Source: Rhizobium sp. ICMP 5592
GTDB taxonomy: Bacteria > Pseudomonadota > Alphaproteobacteria > Rhizobiales > Rhizobiaceae
Direction: 5' to 3'
NCBI RefSeq assembly: GCF_009498525.1
Contig: NZ_QSNT01000003.1
Span: forward strand, 847,671-911,670
DNA length: 64,000 bases
Below, in pieces: positions 8,255 to 16,447 of the stretch; the first letter of the stretch is position 1, and the number at the start of each line of letters is the position of its first letter. The notes beneath the pieces are model-generated. The model saw only the letters and a program-made list of their open reading frames with translations, was not told the origin of the DNA and did no database searches. The position numbers were made by a program, and so were the translations under genes.

Positions 8255-8647
8255 CTATTGTTTTACGGTCATCAACATCATGCGATGAAAGGAGCTGACG
8301 AGAGCGGTATTCAAGCTGTACTGGCGCTTGATCTCGCCCGATTTGGCGAGCTCGTCTTCCAGGCCCACGGTGTTACCCGACTCCTGGACACCAATTTCCT
8401 GATTGAGCGACGCTTCCTCGACGTTGATGTCGCCGCTCTGGCTGAATTCGTTGCCGGAGAGATGCGCCGGATTGGTCTTCGCCATGCCGACATTCTGGTT
8501 GTCCAGAACAGCCTGGAACGGCGTCACATCCTTGGCGCGAAACTTCGGGGTATTGGCATTGGCGATGTTGCCGGCAACAACCTCCTGGCGCGTCTGAAGC
8601 CACTCGGCTTGCCGCGAGGCCAGGTCAAAGAGTTGAATGGGTTGCAT
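8255..8647 (-). CDS. flgB: Flagellar proximal rod protein FlgB
   Basis: FlgB is a proximal rod subunit. The 130-residue protein begins MQPIQLFDLASRQAEWLQTR with a GGAGAAG ribosome site just upstream, and carries the rod motif VVAGNIANANTPKFRAKDV. A terminator-like hairpin and three CGCAAG repeats lie between it and the preceding 181-aa gene, so it may have its own promoter within the larger operon. Confidence 0.96.
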   Translation of the reverse strand: MQPIQLFDLASRQAEWLQTRQEVVAGNIANANTPKFRAKDVTPFQAVLDNQNVGMAKTNPAHLSGNEFSQSGDINVEEASLNQEIGVQESGNTVGLEDELAKSGEIKRQYSLNTALVSSFHRMMLMTVKQ

Positions 8648-8690
8648 GGGCTTCTCTCCGTTCTTACACCAGGGACATTAGAGGGATAAT

Positions 8691-8725
8691 CTTGCGTGGG
8701 ACTTGCGAGGGAATGCGTTCTTGCG
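8691..8725 (-). repeat. Three CGCAAG repeats upstream of flgB
   Basis: On the strand of flgB, CGCAAG occurs at 8725-8720, 8707-8702 and 8696-8691, i.e. 44-78 nt upstream of the flgB ATG. The spacings are 18 and 11 bp. The middle copy is preceded by T, giving TCGCAAG as also seen upstream of flagellin. This may be a regulator-binding array. Confidence 0.4.
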
Positions 8726-8734
8726 GAAGTCTTT

Positions 8735-8754
8735 AAAAGGCCCGGCATGCGGGC
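8735..8754 (-). terminator. Terminator-like hairpin between the 181-aa gene and flgB
   Basis: Read leftward, GCCCG, a 5-nt loop and CGGGC (8754-8740) are followed by CTTTT (to 8735). It lies 12 nt after the stop of the 181-aa gene. The stem is short, so termination is probably partial at best. Confidence 0.4.
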
Positions 8755-8766
8755 GATTTCGAGCAT

Positions 8767-9312
8767 TTATTCATGGCTGTAAACGTCGCCGGTGGAGGTG
8801 ACGATCACCCATTTTCCGTCACGCTGCTCGATGGTCGCCAACCGGCTGTTATCGGGCAGGAGCGAGCCGACGCGCACGACGAACATGCCGGTGTCATCCT
8901 CGATCAGCGCCCGGCCGTTTGCGACATGCAGCAAATGGAAGGGCGACTTGCCGGGGAATGGCTGATCTTCCGCCGGCGGACCCTTGTCATCCTCGCGCCC
9001 GACGCTGCTGACCGTCGCCGTCGTCAGCGGATCGGGGATCATGTCCTTCGGCTGGCCAGGATTCTTGTTGACCATGGCAAGCGGCGAGACGCTGACGATC
9101 TCGCGTCCCGGCCAGTTCGGCAGATCGCGTGTCCGGTCGCCTTCGGCAACCTGAATGCCGAACTTGTCCGGGTTCAGAAACACGTACCACGGGAAGAAGG
9201 CCGAGATACCGGCCAGCACCAGGCCGGTGCAGGCCAGCGCCCTGTCGGTGACGGTCCGCCTTTTCGCCAGCTTCGGCGGAGCGACCGGCTCGTCTGCATC
9301 GGATTCTCTCAC
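8767..9312 (-). CDS. Uncharacterised membrane protein encoded inside the flagellar operon
   Basis: The 181-residue protein starts at a GTG at 9312, one base after the fliI stop, with GAGAGG just upstream, so it is coupled to fliI. It has a cytoplasmic, charged N-terminus, one membrane helix (about residues 27-47, LACTGLVLAGISAFFPWYVF) and a periplasmic part. The C-terminal 45 residues (FVVRVGSLLPDNSRLATIEQ then RDGKWVIVTSTGDVYS) resemble the small beta-domain seen at the end of PilP/GspC-type inner-membrane proteins. That resemblance is by eye and tentative. Rhizobial flagellar clusters carry a hypothetical gene in this area. Function is unknown; a motor- or export-associated scaffold is possible. 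Confidence 0.85.
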   Translation of the reverse strand: MRESDADEPVAPPKLAKRRTVTDRALACTGLVLAGISAFFPWYVFLNPDKFGIQVAEGDRTRDLPNWPGREIVSVSPLAMVNKNPGQPKDMIPDPLTTATVSSVGREDDKGPPAEDQPFPGKSPFHLLHVANGRALIEDDTGMFVVRVGSLLPDNSRLATIEQRDGKWVIVTSTGDVYSHE

Positions 9313-9313
9313 G

Positions 9314-10702
9314 TCAGCCTCTCTTTGCCGGTGTGGTTGCGACCGCGCCGTTCTTCAGGGCGGTCGCCAGATCGGTGAAGGCGTCGACCGAGGGCCGCTC
9401 GCCGGGGGTCTGCTTCAGGATCTCGTAGATGATCGGCACCTGGCGGACGGCGATATCGAGATCGGCGTCGGCGCCCTGGCGGTATCCGCCGATCAGGCGC
9501 AGGTCGCGCGTTTCCTCATAACGGTGCACGAGCGCCTTCAGGCGCGACACCAGCTTTTCCTGATCCGGCGTCCATGCCTTGCGCGCCAGACGCGATACCG
9601 AAGCCAGCGGATCGATCGGCGGATAGCGCCCCTCTTCCGCGAGAGAGCGCTGCAGGACGATGTGGCCATCGAGAATGCCGCGGGTGGAGTCGGCGATCGG
9701 GTCATTGTGATTGTCGCCGTCGACGAGGATGGAAATGATCGCGGTGATCGTGCCCATGCCTTCCGGCCCCGGCCCCGCGCGCTCCAGAAGGCGGGGCAGC
9801 TCGGTGAAGACGGAAGCCGGATAGCCGCGCGCGATCGGCGGCTCGCCGGACGCGGTCGCAACCTCGCGGATAGCGTGGGCGAAACGGGTGACGCTGTCGA
9901 CGATCAAAAGCACGTTGTCGCCCTGGTCGCGGAAGTGCTCGGCGATGGTGATCGCCGACAGCGGCGCCATCTTGCGCAGCATCGGGCTCTCGTCGCTGGT
10001 CGCAACGACGGCGACCGACTTCCGCATGTCGGAACCGAGCGTATCCTCAATGAACTCGCGGACTTCGCGGCCACGTTCGCCGACCAGCGCGATCACCACC
10101 TTGTCGAAGGCCTCGGCGCGGGCGAGCATCGACAGCAACGTCGATTTGCCGACGCCGGAGCCAGCGAAGATGCCGAGACGCTGGCCGAGGCAGAGCGGCG
10201 AGAAGATATCGATGGCGCGCACACCGGTCTTGAAGCCGGTCTCGACGCGTTTGCGCGTCATGGAGGGCGGCGCGGTGTTGGAGATCGAGCGCGGCTGCGT
10301 GCCCGCCGTCAGCGGCCCGAGGCCGTCGATCGGCTCGCCGAGCGAATTGATGGTGCGCCCGCACCAGCTTTCCGACGGTGCGATGCGGAAAGCGCCCTTG
10401 CGGATAACGGTGTCGTGGATACCGATCGGCTCACCCGGCTCGATCGGACAGACATAGGCCAATTCCGGCTCGACGCGCACGACCTCACCCAGATGGATGC
10501 CGGTCGACGAACGATGGGCGACGAACTCACCGAGGCGCACATGCCTGGAAAGGCCGGCGACCGTGTAGTGCCCGGCCGCGATGGTCCGCACATGGCCGCC
10601 ATGGGCGACCGCGTTTTCCGTCATCGCATAGTGCTCCGCCAGCGCGGCCATATGCGGCAACCTCGGGGACAGCGCCCCCTCCGGCATCCGGTCCTCGAAC
10701 AT
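9314..10702 (-). CDS. fliI: Flagellar export ATPase FliI
   Basis: FliI is the cytoplasmic F1-like ATPase of the flagellar type III export apparatus. The 462-residue protein has the Walker A motif GIFAGSGVGKSTLLSML, the Walker B region VLLIVDSVTRFAHA, and the family stretch ARGYPASVFTELPRLLERAG. Its length is normal. It lies 12 nt after flgF and one base before the 181-aa gene. No fliH or fliJ is recognisable next to it. Confidence 0.97.
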   Translation of the reverse strand: MFEDRMPEGALSPRLPHMAALAEHYAMTENAVAHGGHVRTIAAGHYTVAGLSRHVRLGEFVAHRSSTGIHLGEVVRVEPELAYVCPIEPGEPIGIHDTVIRKGAFRIAPSESWCGRTINSLGEPIDGLGPLTAGTQPRSISNTAPPSMTRKRVETGFKTGVRAIDIFSPLCLGQRLGIFAGSGVGKSTLLSMLARAEAFDKVVIALVGERGREVREFIEDTLGSDMRKSVAVVATSDESPMLRKMAPLSAITIAEHFRDQGDNVLLIVDSVTRFAHAIREVATASGEPPIARGYPASVFTELPRLLERAGPGPEGMGTITAIISILVDGDNHNDPIADSTRGILDGHIVLQRSLAEEGRYPPIDPLASVSRLARKAWTPDQEKLVSRLKALVHRYEETRDLRLIGGYRQGADADLDIAVRQVPIIYEILKQTPGERPSVDAFTDLATALKNGAVATTPAKRG

Positions 10703-10714
10703 GATCCGCCCTTC

Positions 10715-11449
10715 TTACTGGCTGCCGCCGAGGGTCTTGATCGCTTCCGAGAGCGTGCTTTCGCTGCTGTTGGTGAGCGACGTGATGTTGTCGAAGGCGC
10801 GGCTGACCTCGATCAATTGGGTCATTTCTCGCATGCCGTTGACGTTGGAATTTTCGAGATAGCCCTGGGCGATGCCGATATTGGAGCGGTCGATCACCGG
10901 CTGCGGCGTGTCGGTGGGCAGCACGCCGCTATTGTTGTAGCGTAGGAAACCCTTGCTGACGTCAGAGGTATAGAGCCCGATCTGGCCGACCTGCTTGTCG
11001 TTCTGCGAGATCGTGCCATTCGAGGCGACGGTCGGCGCTCCGCCGGTGGGATCGAGCTGGATCGGCGCTCCGCCGGGATCAAGCACGGGATAGCCGCGGG
11101 CCGAAACCAGTGCGCCGCTATCCGTCATCGTAAAGCGGCCGTCGCGCGTCAACACCAGGCCGGCCGGCGTGTTGAGGCCGAACCAGGCATCGCCCTTGAC
11201 GGCGAAATCGAGAAGATTGCCGGTGTTTTGCAGTTCGCCATTCTCGGTGGAGAGATAGTCGTTGCCTTGCGAAACGAAGGCGACCTTGGCGTTGAGCTTG
11301 TTTTCGGTATTGCTGAGGACCTGATTGAACTTGACCTCGGTTCCACGGAAACCGGTGGTGTTCACATTGGCCATATTGTCGGCGACCGTCGTCAGACGCC
11401 GCTCGAGCGCCATTTGCGATGACAGCGCCACATAGATACCAGACTGCAT
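10715..11449 (-). CDS. flgF: Flagellar proximal rod protein FlgF
   Basis: FlgF is a proximal rod subunit. The ATG at 11449 (MQSGIYVALSSQ) is preferred over an in-frame TTG two codons earlier, because GGAGG lies 9 nt before the ATG but only 3 nt before the TTG; this gives 244 residues. The N-terminal TTVADNMANVNTTGFRGTEV and the C-terminal YLENSNVNGMREMTQLIEVS with RAFDNI are the rod-protein signatures. It is the first gene of the leftward operon that runs to fliP and is divergent from motA. Confidence 0.95.
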   Translation of the reverse strand: MQSGIYVALSSQMALERRLTTVADNMANVNTTGFRGTEVKFNQVLSNTENKLNAKVAFVSQGNDYLSTENGELQNTGNLLDFAVKGDAWFGLNTPAGLVLTRDGRFTMTDSGALVSARGYPVLDPGGAPIQLDPTGGAPTVASNGTISQNDKQVGQIGLYTSDVSKGFLRYNNSGVLPTDTPQPVIDRSNIGIAQGYLENSNVNGMREMTQLIEVSRAFDNITSLTNSSESTLSEAIKTLGGSQ

Positions 11450-11677
11450 TTTCAACGCCCTCCGGACATTGGAGAATAACGGGACAGGAGACGCCCGATA
11501 GCGCGGCGCTCCAACATGTCGTTAGCCGGGCATAGATGCCCTTACCCACTACTGTGCCGACATTGGCTTGTGCGAGGCTGACACGACAAAAGGACTTTTG
11601 GCCAAGCGCCGAACAGCCTCACGCAAGGCAGGTCTCCTAGTTGATTTCAGGAAGCAACGTTCAGGTGTGGACCGGCG
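11450..11677. promoter_or_regulatory. Divergent flgF/motA control region
   Basis: This 228-bp gap separates flgF (leftward) and motA (rightward) and must hold both promoters. CTTGTGCGAG at 11567-11576 is also present upstream of fliF (20713-20722) in the same orientation relative to the leftward gene. No standard promoter could be assigned with confidence. Confidence 0.5.
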
Positions 11678-12550
11678 ATGAATATTATTATCGGATTTGT
11701 AGTGACCTGCGGCTGCATCATTGGCAGCTTCATGGCGATGGGTGGGGATGTGAACGCGCTGTTCCAGCCCTTCGAGTTTGTCATCATCGCGGGCGCCGGC
11801 ATCGGCGGCTTCATCATGGCCAATCCGATGAAGGTCCTGAAGGACTCCGGCAAGGCGCTGGGCGAAGCCTTCAGGCATGCGGTTCCCAAGGAACGCGACT
11901 ATCTCGACACCCTCGGCGTGCTCTACGCACTGATGCGGGACCTGCGCACCAAGTCGCGCAACGAGATCGAAGCCCATATCGACAATCCGGACGAATCGGT
12001 GATCTTTCAGGCCGCTCCGACGGTGCTGAAAAACCGGGATCTAACGGCCTTCATCTGCGATTACGTCCGCCTCATCATCATCGGCAATGCCCGCTCGCAC
12101 GAGATCGAGGCGCTGATGGACGAGGAAATCAACACCATCCAGCACGACAAGATGAAGCCCTATCATGCGATCACGATCATGGGCGATTCCTTCCCGGCCA
12201 TCGGTATCGTTGCGGCCGTCCTCGGCGTCATCAAGGCCATGAGCCACATCAACGAATCGCCTGAGGTGCTCGGACACCTGATCGGCTCGGCGCTGGTCGG
12301 CACCTTCCTCGGCATCATCCTGTCCTATTCCGTCTGCGCGCCGCTGGTGTCGCAGATCAAGATCGTGCGCAACAAGCAGCATCGTCTCTACGTGATCGTG
12401 AAGCAGACGCTGCTCGCCTACATGAACGGTTCCGTGCCGCAGGTGGCGCTGGAATACGGCCGCAAGACGATCTCCTCCTACGAGCGGCCGTCCATCGACG
12501 CGGTCGAGCAGGAAATGATGAACCCCGGCGGTGAGAGCAAGGCAGCCTGA
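11678..12550 (+). CDS. motA: Flagellar motor stator protein MotA
   Basis: MotA is the proton-channel stator subunit that drives rotation with MotB. The 290-residue protein has four hydrophobic segments (about residues 3-25, 33-52, 170-190 and 205-225), the conserved GDSFPAIGIVAAVLGVIKAM and the NPMKVLKDSGKAL loop. The charged cytoplasmic loop between helices 2 and 3 is present. MotB and the rhizobial MotC/MotD are not encoded in the window, which is usual for Rhizobiaceae. fliM follows 5 nt downstream. Confidence 0.97.
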   Translation: MNIIIGFVVTCGCIIGSFMAMGGDVNALFQPFEFVIIAGAGIGGFIMANPMKVLKDSGKALGEAFRHAVPKERDYLDTLGVLYALMRDLRTKSRNEIEAHIDNPDESVIFQAAPTVLKNRDLTAFICDYVRLIIIGNARSHEIEALMDEEINTIQHDKMKPYHAITIMGDSFPAIGIVAAVLGVIKAMSHINESPEVLGHLIGSALVGTFLGIILSYSVCAPLVSQIKIVRNKQHRLYVIVKQTLLAYMNGSVPQVALEYGRKTISSYERPSIDAVEQEMMNPGGESKAA

Positions 12551-12555
12551 CAATC

Positions 12556-13500
12556 ATGAGCCAGCAATCCACGCACCCAAAACAGACGATGGATCCCGTC
12601 CTCTTCGCCAAGCTGACCGGTGGCCTCGGCGACCCGGCAACGCTTGCAAAGCTGGGCACGGCCTTCGGCCAGGTCTATGCCGAGTTCCTCCCCGACATCA
12701 TCAAGAGCGAAACCGGCCTGGATGTCTCCGTCGGCTATGCCGGCTGCCGGTCGGGCCTGATGAGCGAGCTTGTCGCCAGCATCGGCAGCAATTGCGCCCT
12801 GGTCAACAGCTCCCTGCGCAACTGGTCGCAGAACTTCTTGCTCGGCTGCGGCACGGGCTTCGTCATGACCTTGATGGAGCATCTGCTGGGCGCCCAGCCC
12901 GAGACGATCGACTCCCCCGCCCCGCGGCCGCTTTCGGTGATCGAACTCGACCTGTCCGTGATGGTGTTCGACAAGATCGCCAACGTGCTGCGCTCGGCCG
13001 TCAACGCGTCCGGCGGCTTCGAACCCTATCTCGATCCACCCTACAATATCGAGGATCGCCCGACGCCGGTTGCCGGCCAGACCGACGATTTCGCCGCCGC
13101 CATCGCGATGACGATCTCGCTCGGCAAGACCGTTTCGGAAATCGTCGTGATCGTTCCGCAATACGAGCTGCTGCGCACCGTGGTCAGCGCGCCCAGGGCG
13201 AAGAACCCGTCCTCCTCGACCGGCGCATGGGCGGAACAACTCAATGAGCAAGTGCGCCGCTCGCAGGTGACGCTCGAAGCCCGTGTCCGGCTGCAATCGC
13301 TGACACTCGACACGATCTCCAGGCTTGCCGTCGGCGATGTCATTCCCTTCATGGATACGAGCGACGTCCAGGTCGAGGTCAGCGCCAACAGCAAGGACCT
13401 CTATGTCTGCGAATTCGGCCGCTCCGGCGAGAACTACACGGTGCGCGTCAAGGACACCGTGAATTCCGACGACGAGCTTCTTCGACACCTGATGAACTGA
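12556..13500 (+). CDS. fliM: Flagellar motor switch protein FliM (divergent rhizobial type)
   Basis: FliM is the C-ring subunit that connects FliG and FliN. The assignment rests on position (motA-fliM-fliN-fliG), length (314 residues) and the C-terminal SpoA-like region (RVRLQSLTLDTISRLAVGDV followed by IPFMDTSDVQVEVSANSKDL). The N-terminus does not show the LSQxEIDALL motif with which enterobacterial FliM binds CheY-P. The ribosome site is weak, so a start at the ATG at 12589 (MDPVLF) is also possible. Confidence 0.88.
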   Translation: MSQQSTHPKQTMDPVLFAKLTGGLGDPATLAKLGTAFGQVYAEFLPDIIKSETGLDVSVGYAGCRSGLMSELVASIGSNCALVNSSLRNWSQNFLLGCGTGFVMTLMEHLLGAQPETIDSPAPRPLSVIELDLSVMVFDKIANVLRSAVNASGGFEPYLDPPYNIEDRPTPVAGQTDDFAAAIAMTISLGKTVSEIVVIVPQYELLRTVVSAPRAKNPSSSTGAWAEQLNEQVRRSQVTLEARVRLQSLTLDTISRLAVGDVIPFMDTSDVQVEVSANSKDLYVCEFGRSGENYTVRVKDTVNSDDELLRHLMN

Positions 13501-13564
13501 GCGGCCGGGGTGCGGCCCGCACCCACGGCAGCTTGAGGCAAGTTTCAACTGGAATAGTGATTTC

Positions 13565-14104
13565 ATGGCTACGAAGACGACACAGAAAAGCAGCGAGGAT
13601 TCGCTGGAAATCGCAAGCAGCGACGCCGCATTGGACGAGGCTATCGACGGCCTGCGCGGCGTTCTGAAGAAAGATACCGACGGCGTCGCCCCGGATTTCG
13701 ATCTCGACGCGTTCGGTGCCGAGCCAGCGGCCGGTCTTTCGGCTTTCGGCGGCGAGTTCGGTGACGACGATGCGGGCTCCACCTTCGGCGACGGCGATTT
13801 CGGTGGCCCCTCCTCCTTTGCGGAAACGGCCGCTCCCGGCAGCGCGCTGAGCGCCAATCTCGATCTGATCATGGATATCCCGATCGACGTCCAGATCGTG
13901 CTCGGCAGCAGCCGCATGCAGGTTTCCGGCCTGATGAACCTGACCGAAGGTGCGATCATCGCCCTCGACAAGAAGATCGGCGAACCTGTCGAAATCACCG
14001 TGAACGGCCGCTGCATCGGCCGGGGCGAGATTACCGTACTGGAGCATGACGACACCCGCTTCGGCATCAAGCTGATCGAGCTGACCAACAATAGGGCGAA
14101 ATGA
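13565..14104 (+). CDS. fliN: Flagellar motor switch protein FliN
   Basis: FliN forms the base of the C-ring. The C-terminal 80 residues are a SpoA/FliN domain (LDLIMDIPIDVQIVLGSSRM, LDKKIGEPVEITVNGRCIG, RFGIKLIELT). The first 90 residues are an acidic, Gly/Phe-rich extension (GDDDAGSTFGDGDFGGPSSF), longer than in enteric FliN; this is usual in rhizobia. It is separated from fliM by 64 nt and from fliG by a hairpin-containing gap. Confidence 0.94.
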   Translation: MATKTTQKSSEDSLEIASSDAALDEAIDGLRGVLKKDTDGVAPDFDLDAFGAEPAAGLSAFGGEFGDDDAGSTFGDGDFGGPSSFAETAAPGSALSANLDLIMDIPIDVQIVLGSSRMQVSGLMNLTEGAIIALDKKIGEPVEITVNGRCIGRGEITVLEHDDTRFGIKLIELTNNRAK

Positions 14105-14140
14105 GTCATTTCGCTCCATTTATTTGATTTTGCATACTAT

Positions 14141-14160
14141 TCCCGAAGATCATTTCGGGA
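14141..14160. other. Hairpin between fliN and fliG
   Basis: TCCCGAA (14141-14147), a 6-nt loop and TTCGGGA (14154-14160) form a perfect 7-bp stem without a T-run. It could attenuate or process the transcript between fliN and fliG. Confidence 0.4.
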
Positions 14161-14228
14161 TCGGGCAATGAAAGCCTGATTTCTTTTCAGAAGAAGCCCA
14201 CTCCCTGTTCGGGACGGAGATGAAGACC

Positions 14229-15272
14229 ATGATGGACTTTGACGATTTCAGCGGCGCCCTTGCCGAGAAACCGTTGTCTCAGGCCGAGAAGGCCGCAGCC
14301 GTTCTTCTTGCCATGGGAAAACAAGTGGCGGGACGGCTGCTGAAATATTTCACGCAGCATGAATTGCAGCTCATCATTGCCTCCGCGCAATCGCTGCGGC
14401 TCATTCCGCCCGACGAACTGGCGCAGCTCGTGGCGGAATTCGAGGATCTCTTCACCGAAGGCGCCGGTCTGATGGACAACGCCAAGGCGATCGAGAGCAT
14501 TCTCGAAGAAGGCCTGACGCCCGACGAGGTCGACAGCCTGCTCGGCCGGCGCACGGCCTTCCAGGCCTACGAGGCTTCGATCTGGGATCGCCTCGGCGAA
14601 GCGGATCCGGCTTTCGTCGCCAAGTTCTTCCTGCGCGAACATCCGCAAACCATCGCCTATATGCTGTCGATGATGCCGTCTTCCTTCGGCGCCAAGATCC
14701 TCCTGCAGCTGCCGGAGGCACAGCGCGCCGACATCATGAACCGCACGGTCAATCTCAAGGATGTGAGCCCGAAAGCGGCGCAGATCATCGAGAACCGGGT
14801 TCAGGGGCTGATGACCGAGATCGAAGCCGAGCGCAACGCCTCCGGCTCCACCAAGGTCGCGGAGCTGATGAACGAGCTCGACAAGCCGCAGGTCGATACG
14901 CTGCTGACGTCGCTCGAAACGCTGAGCAAGGAATCCGTCGACAAGGTGCGCCCGAAGATCTTCCTCTTCGACGACCTCATGCTCATGCCGCAGCAGAGCC
15001 GAGTACTGCTGCTCAACGACATCGCCTCGGATATCATCACCATGGCGCTGCGCGGCTCGACGATGGACATCCGCGAAATCGTGCTCGCATCGATCAGCCC
15101 ACGCCAGCGCCGCATGATCGAATCCGATCTGCAGGTGCCCAGCAACGGTGTCAACGCACGCGAAATCGCCGTCGCCCGACGCGCCATCGCGCAGGAAGCC
15201 ATCCGGCTTTCCAATTCCGGCCAGATCGAACTCAAGGCCAAGGACACGACACCTGTGGAGAAAGCCGCGTAA
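14229..15272 (+). CDS. fliG: Flagellar motor switch protein FliG
   Basis: FliG is the C-ring subunit that contacts the stator and sets rotation direction. The start is placed at 14229 (MMDFDDF) because GGAG ends 9 nt before it; the ATG at 14220 directly abuts that GGAG. This gives 347 residues. The middle domain carries EHPQTIAYMLSMMPSSFGAK (the EHPQ motif). The C-terminal domain has the charged helix around RPKIFLFDDLMLMPQQSRVL, with the DD and R residues that interact with MotA. Confidence 0.96.
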   Translation: MMDFDDFSGALAEKPLSQAEKAAAVLLAMGKQVAGRLLKYFTQHELQLIIASAQSLRLIPPDELAQLVAEFEDLFTEGAGLMDNAKAIESILEEGLTPDEVDSLLGRRTAFQAYEASIWDRLGEADPAFVAKFFLREHPQTIAYMLSMMPSSFGAKILLQLPEAQRADIMNRTVNLKDVSPKAAQIIENRVQGLMTEIEAERNASGSTKVAELMNELDKPQVDTLLTSLETLSKESVDKVRPKIFLFDDLMLMPQQSRVLLLNDIASDIITMALRGSTMDIREIVLASISPRQRRMIESDLQVPSNGVNAREIAVARRAIAQEAIRLSNSGQIELKAKDTTPVEKAA

Positions 15273-15316
15273 TTTCAGCGCGACTCACCTGAATCGTCCT
15301 AGACTGTTCAAAACAG

Positions 15317-15342
15317 GGCCGCGCATGCTGCGCGGCCTCTTT
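15317..15342 (+). terminator. Intrinsic terminator between fliG and flhB
   Basis: GGCCGCGC (15317-15324), a 5-nt loop and GCGCGGCC (15330-15337) form a perfect 8-bp G+C-rich stem followed by TCTTT. It lies 44 nt after the fliG stop and 28 nt before flhB, so the motA-fliG transcript probably ends or is weakened here. Confidence 0.7.
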
Positions 15343-15365
15343 CCGTTTCGCGAAGGACGGCTGCT

Positions 15366-16442
15366 TTGGCTGACGAAGACAAGGACAGTAAAACAGAGAA
15401 ACCGACGGAGAAAAAACTCCGCGACACGATGGAGAAGGGCAATGTGCCCCACTCCCGGGAAGCTACGATCTTTGCTTCCATGCTGGCGACCGTCATCTAT
15501 GTCACCTTCTTCCTGCCGGAGCGCATGGGGCGCATGGGCGAGGTCCTGCGAGACCTCTTCGAGAAGCCGGATCAATGGAAGCTGGAAACCGGTCCGGATG
15601 CCCTTTCGCTGTTTACCCGAATCGGTTGGGAAGTCGGCAATCTGGTGCTGCCAGCCATCGTTCTGTTCTTCCTCTTCGGCATCGGCTCCTCGATGTTCCA
15701 GAACCTGCCGACGCCGGTTCTCGATCGCATTCAGCCGAAATTCTCGCGCATATCGCCTGTTTCCGGCTGGAACCGAATCTTCAGCACATCGGGCCTGGTG
15801 GAATTCGGCAAGTCGCTCGCCAAGATCGTGGTGGTCAGCATCATCATGTTCTTCGTGCTGCGCGGCCAGTTCTTCCACGCGATCGATTCGCTGGTTTCCG
15901 ATCCGCAGACGATTTTCGTTCGGCTGTCGACCATCGTCCAGAGAATCCTGATACTCGTGCTGCTGGCAACCGCTATCGTCGCCATTGCCGACGTGCTGTG
16001 GAGCCGCCACCATTGGTTCGATCAGCTGAAGATGACCAAGCAGGAAATCAAGGACGAGTTCAAGCAGTCGCAGGGCGATCCGATCGTCAAGTCGCGCCAG
16101 CGCTCAGTTGCCCGCGACCGCGCCCGCCGGCGGATGATAAAGCAGGTACCGCGCGCAACCCTGGTCATCGCCAATCCGACCCATTTCGCCGTGGCGTTGC
16201 GTTATGTCCGCGAAGAAGGCGACGCGCCCGTCGTCGTTGCCAAGGGGCAGGACCTTATCGCGCTGAAAATCAGGGAGATTGCAGAGGCAAACGGTATTCC
16301 CGTTTTCGAAGATCCGCCACTCGCGCGCTCCATGTTTGCGCAAGTCTCGGTCGATAGTGTCATCCCGTCAGTATTTTACAAGGCCGTCGCAGAGCTAATC
16401 CATCGGATCTACGCACAGTCGAATAGAACACGGGTACGATAA
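15366..16442 (+). CDS. flhB: Flagellar export gate protein FlhB
   Basis: FlhB is the export switch protein that changes substrate specificity from rod/hook to filament. It starts at a TTG at 15366 with AAGGA 8 nt upstream, giving 358 residues. Four hydrophobic segments occupy about residues 30-215, then the cytoplasmic domain carries the autocleavage site NPTH (in LVIANPTHFAVALRYVREEG) and the DPPLARSMF motif. Its short upstream gap contains the fliG terminator. Confidence 0.96.
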   Translation: MADEDKDSKTEKPTEKKLRDTMEKGNVPHSREATIFASMLATVIYVTFFLPERMGRMGEVLRDLFEKPDQWKLETGPDALSLFTRIGWEVGNLVLPAIVLFFLFGIGSSMFQNLPTPVLDRIQPKFSRISPVSGWNRIFSTSGLVEFGKSLAKIVVVSIIMFFVLRGQFFHAIDSLVSDPQTIFVRLSTIVQRILILVLLATAIVAIADVLWSRHHWFDQLKMTKQEIKDEFKQSQGDPIVKSRQRSVARDRARRRMIKQVPRATLVIANPTHFAVALRYVREEGDAPVVVAKGQDLIALKIREIAEANGIPVFEDPPLARSMFAQVSVDSVIPSVFYKAVAELIHRIYAQSNRTRVR

Positions 16443-16447
16443 ATCAA

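Noticed and set aside
9155..10945. 596-aa plus-strand open frame
   Set aside because: Antisense to fliI and neighbours; no protein-like motifs.
11549..11977. Minus-strand frame overlapping the motA start
   Set aside because: It overlaps the conserved motA N-terminus on the other strand and shows no family.
12478..14109. 543-aa minus-strand open frame
   Set aside because: Antisense to fliM and fliN, which have clear family signatures.
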